DNA of 46,270 nucleotides from RPQJ01 sp041910015 (lineage in GTDB: Bacteria; Pseudomonadota; Gammaproteobacteria; Steroidobacterales; Steroidobacteraceae). Position 1 is the stretch's first letter; every line of letters begins with the position of its first letter. Made by a program: the position numbers and the translations under genes. The notes under the pieces are model-generated. The model did not search any database, was not told where the DNA came from, and saw nothing but the letters and a program-made list of their open reading frames with translations. This document shows positions 24,952 to 33,348 of this stretch, one piece after another. The stretch lies in NCBI GenBank assembly GCA_041910015.1, contig JAYRRR010000151.1, forward strand, positions 1 to 46,270, in the 5' to 3' direction.

Positions 24952-24968
24952 CTACCCAGTCTGGGTAG
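24952..24968. promoter_or_regulatory. Perfect 8+1+8 palindromic operator
   Basis: CTACCCAG-T-CTGGGTAG lies 24 bases upstream of the regulator's start and 44 bases upstream of the thiolase ATG. Its symmetry, length and position in a divergent regulator/operon spacer are those of an operator for a dimeric winged-helix protein. Confidence 0.7.
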
Positions 24969-24998
24969 TTTGCCCGATGGCGGCCACCGTGTCGCGGC

Positions 24999-25004
24999 TA
25001 ACAT
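24999..25004 (+). promoter_or_regulatory. Possible -10 hexamer of the thiolase operon
   Basis: TAACAT ends 8 bases before the thiolase ATG. The gap has no Shine-Dalgarno, so a nearly leaderless message is suggested. The palindrome at 24952-24968 would then cover about positions -45 to -60. No clear -35 hexamer. Confidence 0.3.
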
Positions 25005-25012
25005 CCGCTCTC

Positions 25013-26218
25013 ATGGACGCATTCATCTTCGACCACGTGCGGACTCCGCGCGCCCGCGGCAAGGCTGACGGCAGCCTGCACGAAGTCACTTCCGTCTGGC
25101 TCGCGAGTCGACCGCTCGCGGCGCTCGCGGCCCGCAACCACCTCGACACCCGTGCGGTGGAAGAAGTCGTCATGGGTTGCGTCAATCCGGTCGGCGAGCA
25201 GGGTGGCAACCTGGCCCGCATGGCCGTGCTGGCCGCGGACTGGGACCAGACCGTGCCGGGCCTGTCCGTCGACCGCGCCTGTGGCTCCGGTCTCGAGGCC
25301 GTGGCGATCGTGGCTGGCAAGGTCATGTCCGGCCAGGCCGACCTCGCGGTCGGCGCTGGCGTCGAGAGCATGTCGCGCGTGCCGATGGGCAGCGCCGGTG
25401 GCGCCTGGGCGCAGGATCCGACGATGTCCGCGCGAACGCATTTCGTGATGCAGGGCATCTCGGCCGATCTGCTGGCAACCCTGCACGGCCAGAGCCGTCA
25501 CGACCTCGATGCCTACGCGGCGGAGAGCCATCGTCGTGCGGCACGTGCATGGAGCGAGGGGCGCTTCGCCCGCTCGGTCGTGCCGGTGCAGGACTTCGTC
25601 GGTCTGACGCTGATCGAGCGCGACGAAACCGTCCGTCCGGAGACCAGCGTCGAGTCGCTCGCGGCACTCAAGCCCGCGTTCGGGGAGATGGGGCAGAAGT
25701 ACGGCTATGACGCCGTGGCGCTGCAGCGCTACCCGCAACTCGAGCGCATCGACCATGTGCACCACGCCGGCAATTCGAGCGGCATCGTCGACGGCGCCGG
25801 CGCCGTGCTGATCGGCACCGCGGCCGCGGCCGCCCGGCACGGCCTGAAGCCGCGCGCCCGCATCCGCTCGTTCGCGGCCATCGGTTCCGAACCCACGATC
25901 ATGCTCGACGGCCCGGCCGCGGCCGCGCGCCGCGCGCTCGACCGTGCGGGCATGCAGCCCTCCGACGTCGACGTCTGGGAACTCAACGAGGCGTTCTCGA
26001 CCGTCGTGCTGACGTTCATGTCGGTCATGGACGTGCCGCACGACCGCATCAACGTCAACGGCGGCGCGATCGCGATGGGGCATCCGCTCGGCGCGTCCGG
26101 TGCGATGATCCTGGGCACGGTGCTCGACGAACTCGAGCGCACCGGCCGGGGCACGGCGCTCGTGAGTCTGTGCGTGGCGGCGGGGATGGGAACGGCCATG
26201 GTGATCGAGCGTGTCTGA
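25013..26218 (+). CDS. Acetyl-CoA acyltransferase (FadA-like thiolase)
   Basis: A 401-residue thiolase that cleaves 3-ketoacyl-CoA to acetyl-CoA and a shortened acyl-CoA. Catalytic residues are intact: nucleophile Cys 90 in VDRACGSGLEA, the His of NGGAIAMGHPLGASGA and the second Cys in LVSLCVAAGMG. Also present are HHAGNSSGIVDGAGAV and ELNEAFSTV. Length is that of FadA/AtoB. It is the first gene of the plus-strand operon, and its stop lies 10 bases before the ATG of the FadB-like partner, forming a beta-oxidation pair. Its product together with FadB would run several rounds of chain shortening. Confidence 0.95.
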   Translation: MDAFIFDHVRTPRARGKADGSLHEVTSVWLASRPLAALAARNHLDTRAVEEVVMGCVNPVGEQGGNLARMAVLAADWDQTVPGLSVDRACGSGLEAVAIVAGKVMSGQADLAVGAGVESMSRVPMGSAGGAWAQDPTMSARTHFVMQGISADLLATLHGQSRHDLDAYAAESHRRAARAWSEGRFARSVVPVQDFVGLTLIERDETVRPETSVESLAALKPAFGEMGQKYGYDAVALQRYPQLERIDHVHHAGNSSGIVDGAGAVLIGTAAAAARHGLKPRARIRSFAAIGSEPTIMLDGPAAAARRALDRAGMQPSDVDVWELNEAFSTVVLTFMSVMDVPHDRINVNGGAIAMGHPLGASGAMILGTVLDELERTGRGTALVSLCVAAGMGTAMVIERV

Positions 26219-26228
26219 GGCGACGACG

Positions 26229-28400
26229 ATGAACACGAATACCGGCGTGGTTCGCTGCGAGGTCGATGCCGACGGCATCGCGCTGCTGACCATCGACTAT
26301 CCCGGCAAGACCATGAACGTGATCGATCAGACCTTCATGGACAGCCTGCAGGCTGGCATCGACCGCGTGCGCGGCGACGCGGTGATCAGGGGCGCCGTCA
26401 TCACTTCCGGCAAGGATGCGTTCGTCGCGGGTGCCGACCTGATCGCGATGGAGCAGAACCTCGACAGCACGGCCGACGATCCGCTGCCGGTGCTGTTCGA
26501 CAAATACGGCTCGCTCTCGCGCCTGTTCCGCAACCTCGAGACCTGCGGCAAGCCGTTCGTTGCCGCGATCAACGGCACGGCGATGGGCGGTGGGTTCGAA
26601 CTCGCGCTCGCCTGTCACCACCGGGTGCTCGCCGACACGCCGGCTGCCGTCGTCGGCCTGCCCGAAGTGCAGATCGGCCTGCTGCCGGGCGCGGGCGGCA
26701 CGCAGCGCCTGCCGCGGCTGATCGGCATCCAGGCGGCCATGCCGTACCTCTTGGAGGGCAAGCATGCCACGCCGGAACAGGCGCTGAAAGCGGGGCTGGT
26801 GCACGAACTGGCGCCGCCCGCGGCACTGCTCGCGCGCGCGAAGCAATGGTTGCTCGGAACGCCGGGGGCCCGGCAGCCGTGGGACGAAAAGGGCTTCCGT
26901 TTTCCTGGTGGCAACGCGCTCGACCCGCGCGTGGCGCCGGCGTTCGTCGTGGGCAACACGATGCTGCAGGCGAACACGCAGCAGAACCTGCCGGCGCCGC
27001 AGGCGATCCAGTGCTGTCTGTACGAGGGCTCGCTGCTGCCAATCGACAAGGCGCTGCGCGTCGAGACCAAGTACCTGATGACGCTGGCCCGCGGCCCGGT
27101 CTCGCGAGGCATGATCCGCACGTTGTTCGTCAACAAGGGCAAGGCAGAGAAGGGCATGCATAGGCCCGCCGGGGTCGCGCCGTTCAGGAGCCGCAAGCTC
27201 GGCATGATCGGCGCGGGCATGATGGGTGGCGGCATCGCGCTGGTCGCGGCACAGCGCGGCATCGACATCGTGCTGATCGATCGCGACCAGACGGCCGCCG
27301 AGCGCGGCAAAGCCTACGCCGAAAGGGCGCTCGCGAAGCAGATCGAGCGCGGGCGCATGACGGTCGACAAGCGCGATGCGATCCTTGCGCGCATCCGCCC
27401 GACGACCGACTACGAACAGTTGCGCGACGCCGACATGGTCGTTGAGGCCGTGTTCGAGGACCGTGCTGTCAAGGCCGAAGTCACGCGCAGGCTCGACGCC
27501 GTGCTGCCGGTCGACTGCGTGCTCGCCTCCAACACCTCGGCACTGCCGATCACACTGCTCGCGCAGGCGAGCGCGCGGCCCGAGCGATTCATCGGCCTGC
27601 ATTTCTTCTCGCCGGCGGACAGGATGCCGCTGGTCGAGGTGATCCGCGGCAAGGCCACCAGCGACGCCACGCTCGCCAAAGCACTCGACTTCGTCGCGCA
27701 ACTACGCAAGACACCGATCGTCGTCAACGACGCGCGCGGCTTTTTCACGAGCCGCTTCATCGGCGCGTTCATCGACGACGCGATCGGCATGGTCGCCGAG
27801 GGCATCCACCCGGCACTGATCGAGAACTGCGCGCGCCAGGCCGGCATGCCCGTCGGCCCGCTCGCGATTACCGACGAGCTGTCGATCGAGTTGTCGGTGC
27901 ATGCTGGCGAGGCCCAGAAAAGGGAATTCCCTGACGACTACAAACCGGGCCGTTCGGTGCCGGTTCTGCGGACACTGTTCGAACTCGGTCGCATGGGCCG
28001 CAAGTGCGGCCAGGGTTTCTACGACTACGACGCGTCGGGCAAGACGCTGTGGCCCGGCCTGGCGCAACTCTGGCCACCGAAACCCGTACAGCCGAGTCCG
28101 CACGACCTCAGGCAGCGCATCCTGTACGTGCAGGCCGTGGAAGCCGCGCGTGCAATGGCTGAGGGCGTGCTGCTGTCGCCAGCCGACGGCGATGTGGGCT
28201 CGATCCTCGGCGTTGGCTACCCGGCGTACACGGGTGGCCCGTTCTGTTTCATCGACGGCACCGGCCTGCCGGCGTTCGTCGCCGAAGCCGACCGGCTCGC
28301 CGACCTGTTCGGCGAGCAGTTGCGACCGCCGCAGTTGCTGCGCGACATGGCGGCCCGCGGCCAGACCTTCTACGGCGCCACGGCGCGTCGCGTGGCCTGA
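26229..28400 (+). CDS. FadB-like multifunctional enoyl-CoA hydratase / 3-hydroxyacyl-CoA dehydrogenase
   Basis: A 723-residue bifunctional protein. The N-terminal crotonase domain retains both acid residues of hydratases (Glu 124 in GGGFEL, Glu 146 in LPEVQIG). From about residue 320 an NAD-binding 3-hydroxyacyl-CoA dehydrogenase domain follows (GMIGAGMMGGG at about 325-335, SNTSALPIT, GLHFFSPADRMPLVEVI and VVNDARGFFTSR), then C-terminal dimerisation domains. It hydrates 2-enoyl-CoA and oxidises the 3-hydroxyacyl-CoA, feeding the thiolase encoded just upstream. The ATG at 26229 has GAGG with 8-base spacing; the GTG at 26211, which overlaps the thiolase end, is a weaker alternative. E. coli FadB is similar in length (729). 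Confidence 0.94.
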   Translation: MNTNTGVVRCEVDADGIALLTIDYPGKTMNVIDQTFMDSLQAGIDRVRGDAVIRGAVITSGKDAFVAGADLIAMEQNLDSTADDPLPVLFDKYGSLSRLFRNLETCGKPFVAAINGTAMGGGFELALACHHRVLADTPAAVVGLPEVQIGLLPGAGGTQRLPRLIGIQAAMPYLLEGKHATPEQALKAGLVHELAPPAALLARAKQWLLGTPGARQPWDEKGFRFPGGNALDPRVAPAFVVGNTMLQANTQQNLPAPQAIQCCLYEGSLLPIDKALRVETKYLMTLARGPVSRGMIRTLFVNKGKAEKGMHRPAGVAPFRSRKLGMIGAGMMGGGIALVAAQRGIDIVLIDRDQTAAERGKAYAERALAKQIERGRMTVDKRDAILARIRPTTDYEQLRDADMVVEAVFEDRAVKAEVTRRLDAVLPVDCVLASNTSALPITLLAQASARPERFIGLHFFSPADRMPLVEVIRGKATSDATLAKALDFVAQLRKTPIVVNDARGFFTSRFIGAFIDDAIGMVAEGIHPALIENCARQAGMPVGPLAITDELSIELSVHAGEAQKREFPDDYKPGRSVPVLRTLFELGRMGRKCGQGFYDYDASGKTLWPGLAQLWPPKPVQPSPHDLRQRILYVQAVEAARAMAEGVLLSPADGDVGSILGVGYPAYTGGPFCFIDGTGLPAFVAEADRLADLFGEQLRPPQLLRDMAARGQTFYGATARRVA

Positions 28401-28413
28401 GCAGGCACTGGCC

Positions 28414-30075
28414 GTGACGACACAGACCTTCGACCACGTCGTCATCGGGGCCGGCTCGGCGGGCGGCGTGCTGGCCGCGCGTCTGTCGGAGGATCCGTCG
28501 ACGCGCGTGCTGCTGATCGAGGCGGGTGGCAGCCATCGCCAGCCGCTGATCAGCATGCCGGCGGGCTGGGGCAAGACCATCCACTGGTCGCGCTGCGCCT
28601 GGCTCTACCAGACGGAGCCGGAGCCGGCGGCAGCGGGTCGCCGCGTCAGGCTGCCACGCGGCAAGGTGCTCGGCGGCTCGTCGTCGATCAACGGAATGCT
28701 CTACGTGCGCGGGCACCGCCTCGACTTCGACCGGTGGGCGCAGCAAGGCGCCGCGGGCTGGAGCTGGCGCGACATGCTGCCGTACTTCGTGCGGTCGGAG
28801 GACCAGGCCCGGCTCGAGGGACCATTGCACGGGCGCGGTGGGCCGCTGGCCGTGGAAGACCTGCCTGCCGTGCATCCGCTGACGCGCGCGATGGTGGAGG
28901 CCGCCCAGCAGTCCGGCCTCGCCTGGCGCGACGATTTCAATGACGGCGAGAATGAGGGCTGCGGCATGCCGCAGGTCAACGTACGCGCCGGGCGTCGCAA
29001 CGCCATCGCGGTCGGCGCGATCGAGCCCGCGTTGCGCCGTCCGAACCTGTCGCTCGCCTCCGGGGCACTCGCGACGCGCATCCTGCTCGAGGGCCGTCGC
29101 GCCGTGGGCGTGCGTTATCGGCAGGGCGGTCGCGAACTCGAGGCCAGGGTGCGCGGGGAAGTGCTGCTTTGCGGTGGTGCGATCAACTCGCCGCAACTGC
29201 TGATGCTCTCGGGCATTGGGCCCGCCGCCCCGTTGCGTGCTCTGGGCATCGAGCCACATCACGCGCTCGAGGGCGTCGGCGCGAACCTGCACGACCATTG
29301 CGTGGTCGCGATGACCTGGCGCTGCCGCCGCGGCGTGCGCAGCCTCAACGAGGAACTGCACGGCTGGCGCATGCTGCGTTCGGCGCTCCAATACCAGCTC
29401 GCGCGGCGCGGCGCCCTCGTCAGCCCGGCCTCGGAGTTCGTCTGCTTCCTGAAGAGTGATGCGGCGCAGACGCACGCGGACATCCAGGTCCACGGCCTGC
29501 CGATCAGCGGCGACGTCGAGGCGACGGTCGTGCGCGGCGAGAACCTGGGCCCGGAACGGTTCGCAGGTTTCACGATGGCGCCGTGCCAGTTGCGGCCGCA
29601 TTCGCGCGGCGAGCTCCGCCTGCGCAGCGTCGACCCGGCCGAACCGCCCATGATCCGCATGAACTACCTCGCCGACGAGCGTGACCGGCAGGCGCTGCTC
29701 GTCGGGATGCGCTGGGTTCGCCGCATGGCCGCGCAGCCGGCGCTTGCATCGATGATCGAGGCGGAGACGCGGCCGGGGGACGGACGCGACTCCGATGCGG
29801 AACTGCTCGACTACGCCGCGAATTGTCTGAGTTCGGGTCATCACGCGGCCGGCTCGTGCCGCATGGGCGGCGCCGACGACGAACTCGCCGTCGTGGACCC
29901 GCAGTTGCGTGTCCGCGGCATCGACGGGCTGCGCGTGGCCGACGCGTCCGTCATGCCGTCGATCGTTTCTGGAAACACCAACGCGATCTGCGTCGCAATC
30001 GGCGAAAAGTGCGCCGACCTCGTGCGCGGCCGGCCGCCGCCGCAGCCGCTCGACCTGCGGGATGAACCTGCATGA
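28414..30075 (+). CDS. GMC-family FAD oxidoreductase
   Basis: A 553-residue flavoenzyme of the glucose-methanol-choline family. The FAD-binding GAGSAGG lies at residues 12-18, followed by LPRGKVLGGSSSINGMLYVRG and LLCGGAINSPQLLMLSGIG (the second GMC signature). The catalytic His lies in SSGHHAAGSCRMG and the partner Asn in PSIVSGNTNAICVAIGEK, so it should be active. These enzymes oxidise primary or secondary alcohols; in a catabolic operon an alcohol on the substrate side chain or ring is the likely target. It starts with GTG, 13 bases after the FadB-like gene, and its stop overlaps the next ATG by four bases. Confidence 0.93.
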   Translation: MTTQTFDHVVIGAGSAGGVLAARLSEDPSTRVLLIEAGGSHRQPLISMPAGWGKTIHWSRCAWLYQTEPEPAAAGRRVRLPRGKVLGGSSSINGMLYVRGHRLDFDRWAQQGAAGWSWRDMLPYFVRSEDQARLEGPLHGRGGPLAVEDLPAVHPLTRAMVEAAQQSGLAWRDDFNDGENEGCGMPQVNVRAGRRNAIAVGAIEPALRRPNLSLASGALATRILLEGRRAVGVRYRQGGRELEARVRGEVLLCGGAINSPQLLMLSGIGPAAPLRALGIEPHHALEGVGANLHDHCVVAMTWRCRRGVRSLNEELHGWRMLRSALQYQLARRGALVSPASEFVCFLKSDAAQTHADIQVHGLPISGDVEATVVRGENLGPERFAGFTMAPCQLRPHSRGELRLRSVDPAEPPMIRMNYLADERDRQALLVGMRWVRRMAAQPALASMIEAETRPGDGRDSDAELLDYAANCLSSGHHAAGSCRMGGADDELAVVDPQLRVRGIDGLRVADASVMPSIVSGNTNAICVAIGEKCADLVRGRPPPQPLDLRDEPA

Positions 30076-32471
30076 ACTTCGATTTTTCCGACGACCAGAA
30101 CCTGTTGCGTGCCGAGGTGCGCAAGTACCTGGCCGGCGAGTCGCCTCTCGCGGTGGCCCGCGAGGTGCTGGAGGCGGGCGGTACGCACAGTGCGTCGGTG
30201 TGGCAAGGCCTGGTCGATCTCGGCGCCACGGCGCTGATGCTGCCCGACGACGGCGGCGGCTCCGGCCTCGGCGCGCTCGAACTGTGTGTCGTGGCCGAGG
30301 AAATCGGGCGGCAGCTCGGGGCCGTCCCGCTCGCTTCCACGCTTTACCTCGCGGCACAGGTGTTGCTGCTCGGCGCCTCGGCGCAGCAGCAGAGGCGCTG
30401 GCTCGCACCCGTGGCCCGCGGTTCCATCGGCACCTTCGCGGCGCCGCTCGACGGCGTGCTGGAGGGCGTCGCGCTGCCCCGGTTCGAGGACGGACGGTTG
30501 CACGGGTCCGTCGAACTGGTGCCGGACGGTGCTATCGCGCAATGGGCCGTGGTGCTCGCGACCGATGCCTGCGGTCGCCTACTCTGGGTCGTCAGCGACC
30601 TCTCGCACGGCGTCGTGCGTGGGTTACTCGCCACACTCGATCCTTCCAAGCCGTTCGCTGCCTGGACCTTCGAGGCGACACCCGCCGAGCCGCTCGATTC
30701 CGTGCCGGACGCGCTGCGCCTGCTGGCGCGCGTGCGTGATCGCGCCGCCGTGCTGCTCGCGTTCGAGCAACTCGGCGCGGCGGATGCGGCGCTCGAGATG
30801 GCGGCAGCATTTGCACGCGAGCGTCGCGCTTTCGGCCGAACCATCGGGTCCTACCAGGGCATCAAGCACAAGCTGGCGGACCTCTACAACGGCAACCAGC
30901 TGGCGCGCGTCCACTGCTACTACGGCGCCTGGGCGCTGGCGGCTGATGCGGCCACGGCCGAGGGTGCTCCCGAATTGGCCGCCGCCGCCGCCGCGGCACG
31001 CGTCAGTTCGGGCGAGGCGGCGACGCAGGCCGCGCACGAGGGGCTGCACGTCCACGGCGGCATGGGTTTCACGTGGGCCATGGACTGCCACCTGTTCCTG
31101 CGCCGTGCCCGTCAGCAGGCCGTCCTGCTCGGCCACGGGGATGCCTGGCGCGAGCAACTCGCCGTGGAACTCGAGCGGCGAGTCGCGGCGTCCGGGGCAG
31201 TCGCCGCGGTGCGCCCGGCCCGCGCGGCCGGCTCGATGGACTTCGACGACTCGCCCGAGGAAGCGGCGTTTCGTGCCGAGTGCCGCGCCTGGCTCGATGC
31301 CCATGCGAAACCCAAGTCGGGCGGCGAGATTCTGTACCGACCCGAAGCCAGCGGAGAGCAGCGCATGGCCGACGCGCGTGCCTGGCAGGCGCGCAAGGCC
31401 GTCGCGGGCTTCGGCGCGATCACCTGGCCGAAGGCGTTGGGCGGCCGCGGTGGCACGCCCGTCCAGGAGCTGATCTGGCGGCAGGAAGAAAGCCGCTACG
31501 ACGTGCCGACCGGCACGTTTGCGGTGAGCCTCGGCATGGTCATGCCGGCGGTGCTGGCGCATGCGTCGGACGAGGTCCGCGCCCGGCACGTCGGGCCGGC
31601 GTTGACGGGCGAGCACCTCTGGTGCCAGCTTCTCAGCGAGCCCGGGGCCGGCTCCGACCTCGGCATGGTGCGCACGCGAGCCGAGCGCTGCACCGACGGT
31701 CGCGACGGCTGGCTGCTGAACGGCCAGAAGGTCTGGACGTCGCTCGCGCAGTTCGCGCAGTACGGCCTGGTGCTCGCACGCACCAATCCGGGCGTGCCGA
31801 AGTTCGACGGTTTGACGAGCTTCTTCATCGACATGCAGAGTCCGGGCGTGACGGTGCGGCCGATCCGCCAGCCGAGTGGCGAGGCCGACTTCAACGAAGT
31901 GTTCCTCGAGGATGTCTTCGTCCCGGACGCCCAGCGCGTCGGCGCGGAAGGGGCGGGCTGGAAGGTGACGCTCACCGGGCTCATGAGCGAGCGCGTCTCG
32001 TTCGGCGGCGTGCTGCCGGCCGACCTCTGGCGAACGCTGGCGCGGTTGATGCTCGAGACGCCGTTCCAGAACGGTCCAGCGTTGCGTGACGGCCGCTTCC
32101 GCGAACGGCTGGTCGAGTTCTACCTGATGGCGCAGGGCATCTGGCTGCTGCAGTGCCGGGCGTTGACCGCGCTCGGCAAGGGCCGGGCACCCGGGCCCGA
32201 AATGAGCGGCGTGAAGAACCTCGTGGCACAGGCGGCTCAGACCTTCGCGCGCATCGCGATCGACCTGCAGGGACCGAAAGGGGTACTGTCGGGGGCGTCA
32301 CGGGGAGGCGATGCGGCCATGATCGAGCGCCTGTGGTTCGGGGCCGCCGGCATGCGCATCGCAGGCGGCACCGATGAGATCGTCAAGAACAGCATCGGCG
32401 AACGCGTGCTGGGCCTCGCGCCCGAGCCCCGCATGGACAAGGACGTTCCCTTCAACCAGCTCGCGCGCTGA
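30072..32471 (+). CDS. Tandem acyl-CoA dehydrogenase (two fused ACAD domains)
   Basis: A 799-residue protein holding two complete acyl-CoA dehydrogenase modules. Module one (about 1-370) begins MNFDFSDDQNLLRAEVRKYL and ends near HGGMGFTWAMDCHLFLRRAR; a short Ala/Arg linker leads to module two (about 389-799), beginning MDFDDSPEEAAFRAECRAWL and containing LLSEPGAGSDLG, NGQKVWTS and AGGTDEIVKNSIGERVLGL. The pairing resembles the two subunits of alpha2-beta2 steroid-type dehydrogenases (FadE28/FadE29, FadE26/FadE27 of mycobacteria), which share one flavin site per pair; here they are one chain. Module one lacks the usual C-terminal GGTxxI block and may be structural. It starts with a four-base overlap with the GMC gene. 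Confidence 0.92.
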   Translation: MNFDFSDDQNLLRAEVRKYLAGESPLAVAREVLEAGGTHSASVWQGLVDLGATALMLPDDGGGSGLGALELCVVAEEIGRQLGAVPLASTLYLAAQVLLLGASAQQQRRWLAPVARGSIGTFAAPLDGVLEGVALPRFEDGRLHGSVELVPDGAIAQWAVVLATDACGRLLWVVSDLSHGVVRGLLATLDPSKPFAAWTFEATPAEPLDSVPDALRLLARVRDRAAVLLAFEQLGAADAALEMAAAFARERRAFGRTIGSYQGIKHKLADLYNGNQLARVHCYYGAWALAADAATAEGAPELAAAAAAARVSSGEAATQAAHEGLHVHGGMGFTWAMDCHLFLRRARQQAVLLGHGDAWREQLAVELERRVAASGAVAAVRPARAAGSMDFDDSPEEAAFRAECRAWLDAHAKPKSGGEILYRPEASGEQRMADARAWQARKAVAGFGAITWPKALGGRGGTPVQELIWRQEESRYDVPTGTFAVSLGMVMPAVLAHASDEVRARHVGPALTGEHLWCQLLSEPGAGSDLGMVRTRAERCTDGRDGWLLNGQKVWTSLAQFAQYGLVLARTNPGVPKFDGLTSFFIDMQSPGVTVRPIRQPSGEADFNEVFLEDVFVPDAQRVGAEGAGWKVTLTGLMSERVSFGGVLPADLWRTLARLMLETPFQNGPALRDGRFRERLVEFYLMAQGIWLLQCRALTALGKGRAPGPEMSGVKNLVAQAAQTFARIAIDLQGPKGVLSGASRGGDAAMIERLWFGAAGMRIAGGTDEIVKNSIGERVLGLAPEPRMDKDVPFNQLAR

Positions 32472-32498
32472 AGCGACGAGGCCACGGGGGAGGATCTG

Positions 32499-33311
32499 AT
32501 GACAGCACTGATGCGCCGGTTCGTCGCAGAGGGCGTGCTCGAGCTGCGCCTCAACCGTCCCGAGCGCCTCAACGCGCTCACGGCACCGCTGATCGCCGAA
32601 CTCATCGCTGCGTTCGAGGAATTGCGCGACCACCGGGTGACGCGAGTCGTCATCCTGACGGGCGTCGGCAAAGGGTTCTGTGCCGGTGCCGATCTGCAGG
32701 AACCCGCGGCGCCGGGCGACATCCCGGGGACCGCCGGCATGACGTCGCTCGGGTTCGTGTACAGGTTCCAGGAGTACCTTGCACGCCTGGTGCTGGCCGT
32801 CCACGACTGCGACAAGCCGGTGGTCGCCGCGGTCAACGGGGCCGCGGTGGGCGGCGGGTTCGCGCTCGCGCTCGCGGCCGACGTCCGCGTCGCTTCGCGC
32901 ACGGCGCAGTTCGGCGACGTGGTCATCAAGACGGGCCTGTCGGGGTGCGACGTCGGCATCAGCTACCTGCTGCCGCGCATCGCCGGCGCCGGCGTGGCGT
33001 CCGAACTGATGCTCACGGGCCGCGTGTTCGACGCCGACGAGGCACGCGAATTGCGCATCGTGTCGCGCGTGACCGAGCCTGAATCGCTGGACGCCGCGGC
33101 GCTCGAGGTCGCTCGCAGCATCGCGGAGCATTCCGAGTACGGCACCTGGATGACCAAGAAGGGCCTGCAGCTCGCGATGGACGCTCCGAGCCTGAGGCAC
33201 GCGATGGAAATCGAGAACCGGACACAGGTGCTCGGCACGCAGACCGGGTGCTTCGAAGAGGCTGCGCAGTCCTTCCGGGAGCGACGCCAGCCGCGCTGGA
33301 AACCGTTGTAA
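32499..33311 (+). CDS. Enoyl-CoA hydratase/isomerase-family protein lacking both hydratase glutamates
   Basis: A 270-residue crotonase-fold protein with the CoA-binding and oxyanion regions NRPERLNALT, FCAGADL and NGAAVGGGFALALAADVRV. The two glutamates of classical hydratases are absent: Ala 122 stands at the first position (GGGFAL) and Val 142 at the second (FGDVVIKTG). An Asp at 151 (SGCDVGISYLLPRIAG) matches mycobacterial EchA relatives. It may therefore be an isomerase, a hydrolase or a C-C lyase rather than a hydratase. An AGGA box with 4-base spacing supports the ATG. It lies in the middle of the operon. Confidence 0.9.
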   Translation: MTALMRRFVAEGVLELRLNRPERLNALTAPLIAELIAAFEELRDHRVTRVVILTGVGKGFCAGADLQEPAAPGDIPGTAGMTSLGFVYRFQEYLARLVLAVHDCDKPVVAAVNGAAVGGGFALALAADVRVASRTAQFGDVVIKTGLSGCDVGISYLLPRIAGAGVASELMLTGRVFDADEARELRIVSRVTEPESLDAAALEVARSIAEHSEYGTWMTKKGLQLAMDAPSLRHAMEIENRTQVLGTQTGCFEEAAQSFRERRQPRWKPL

Positions 33312-33348
33312 TCGTCCAATGGCCGCAGGGGCGGCCGCGGAGCGACAC

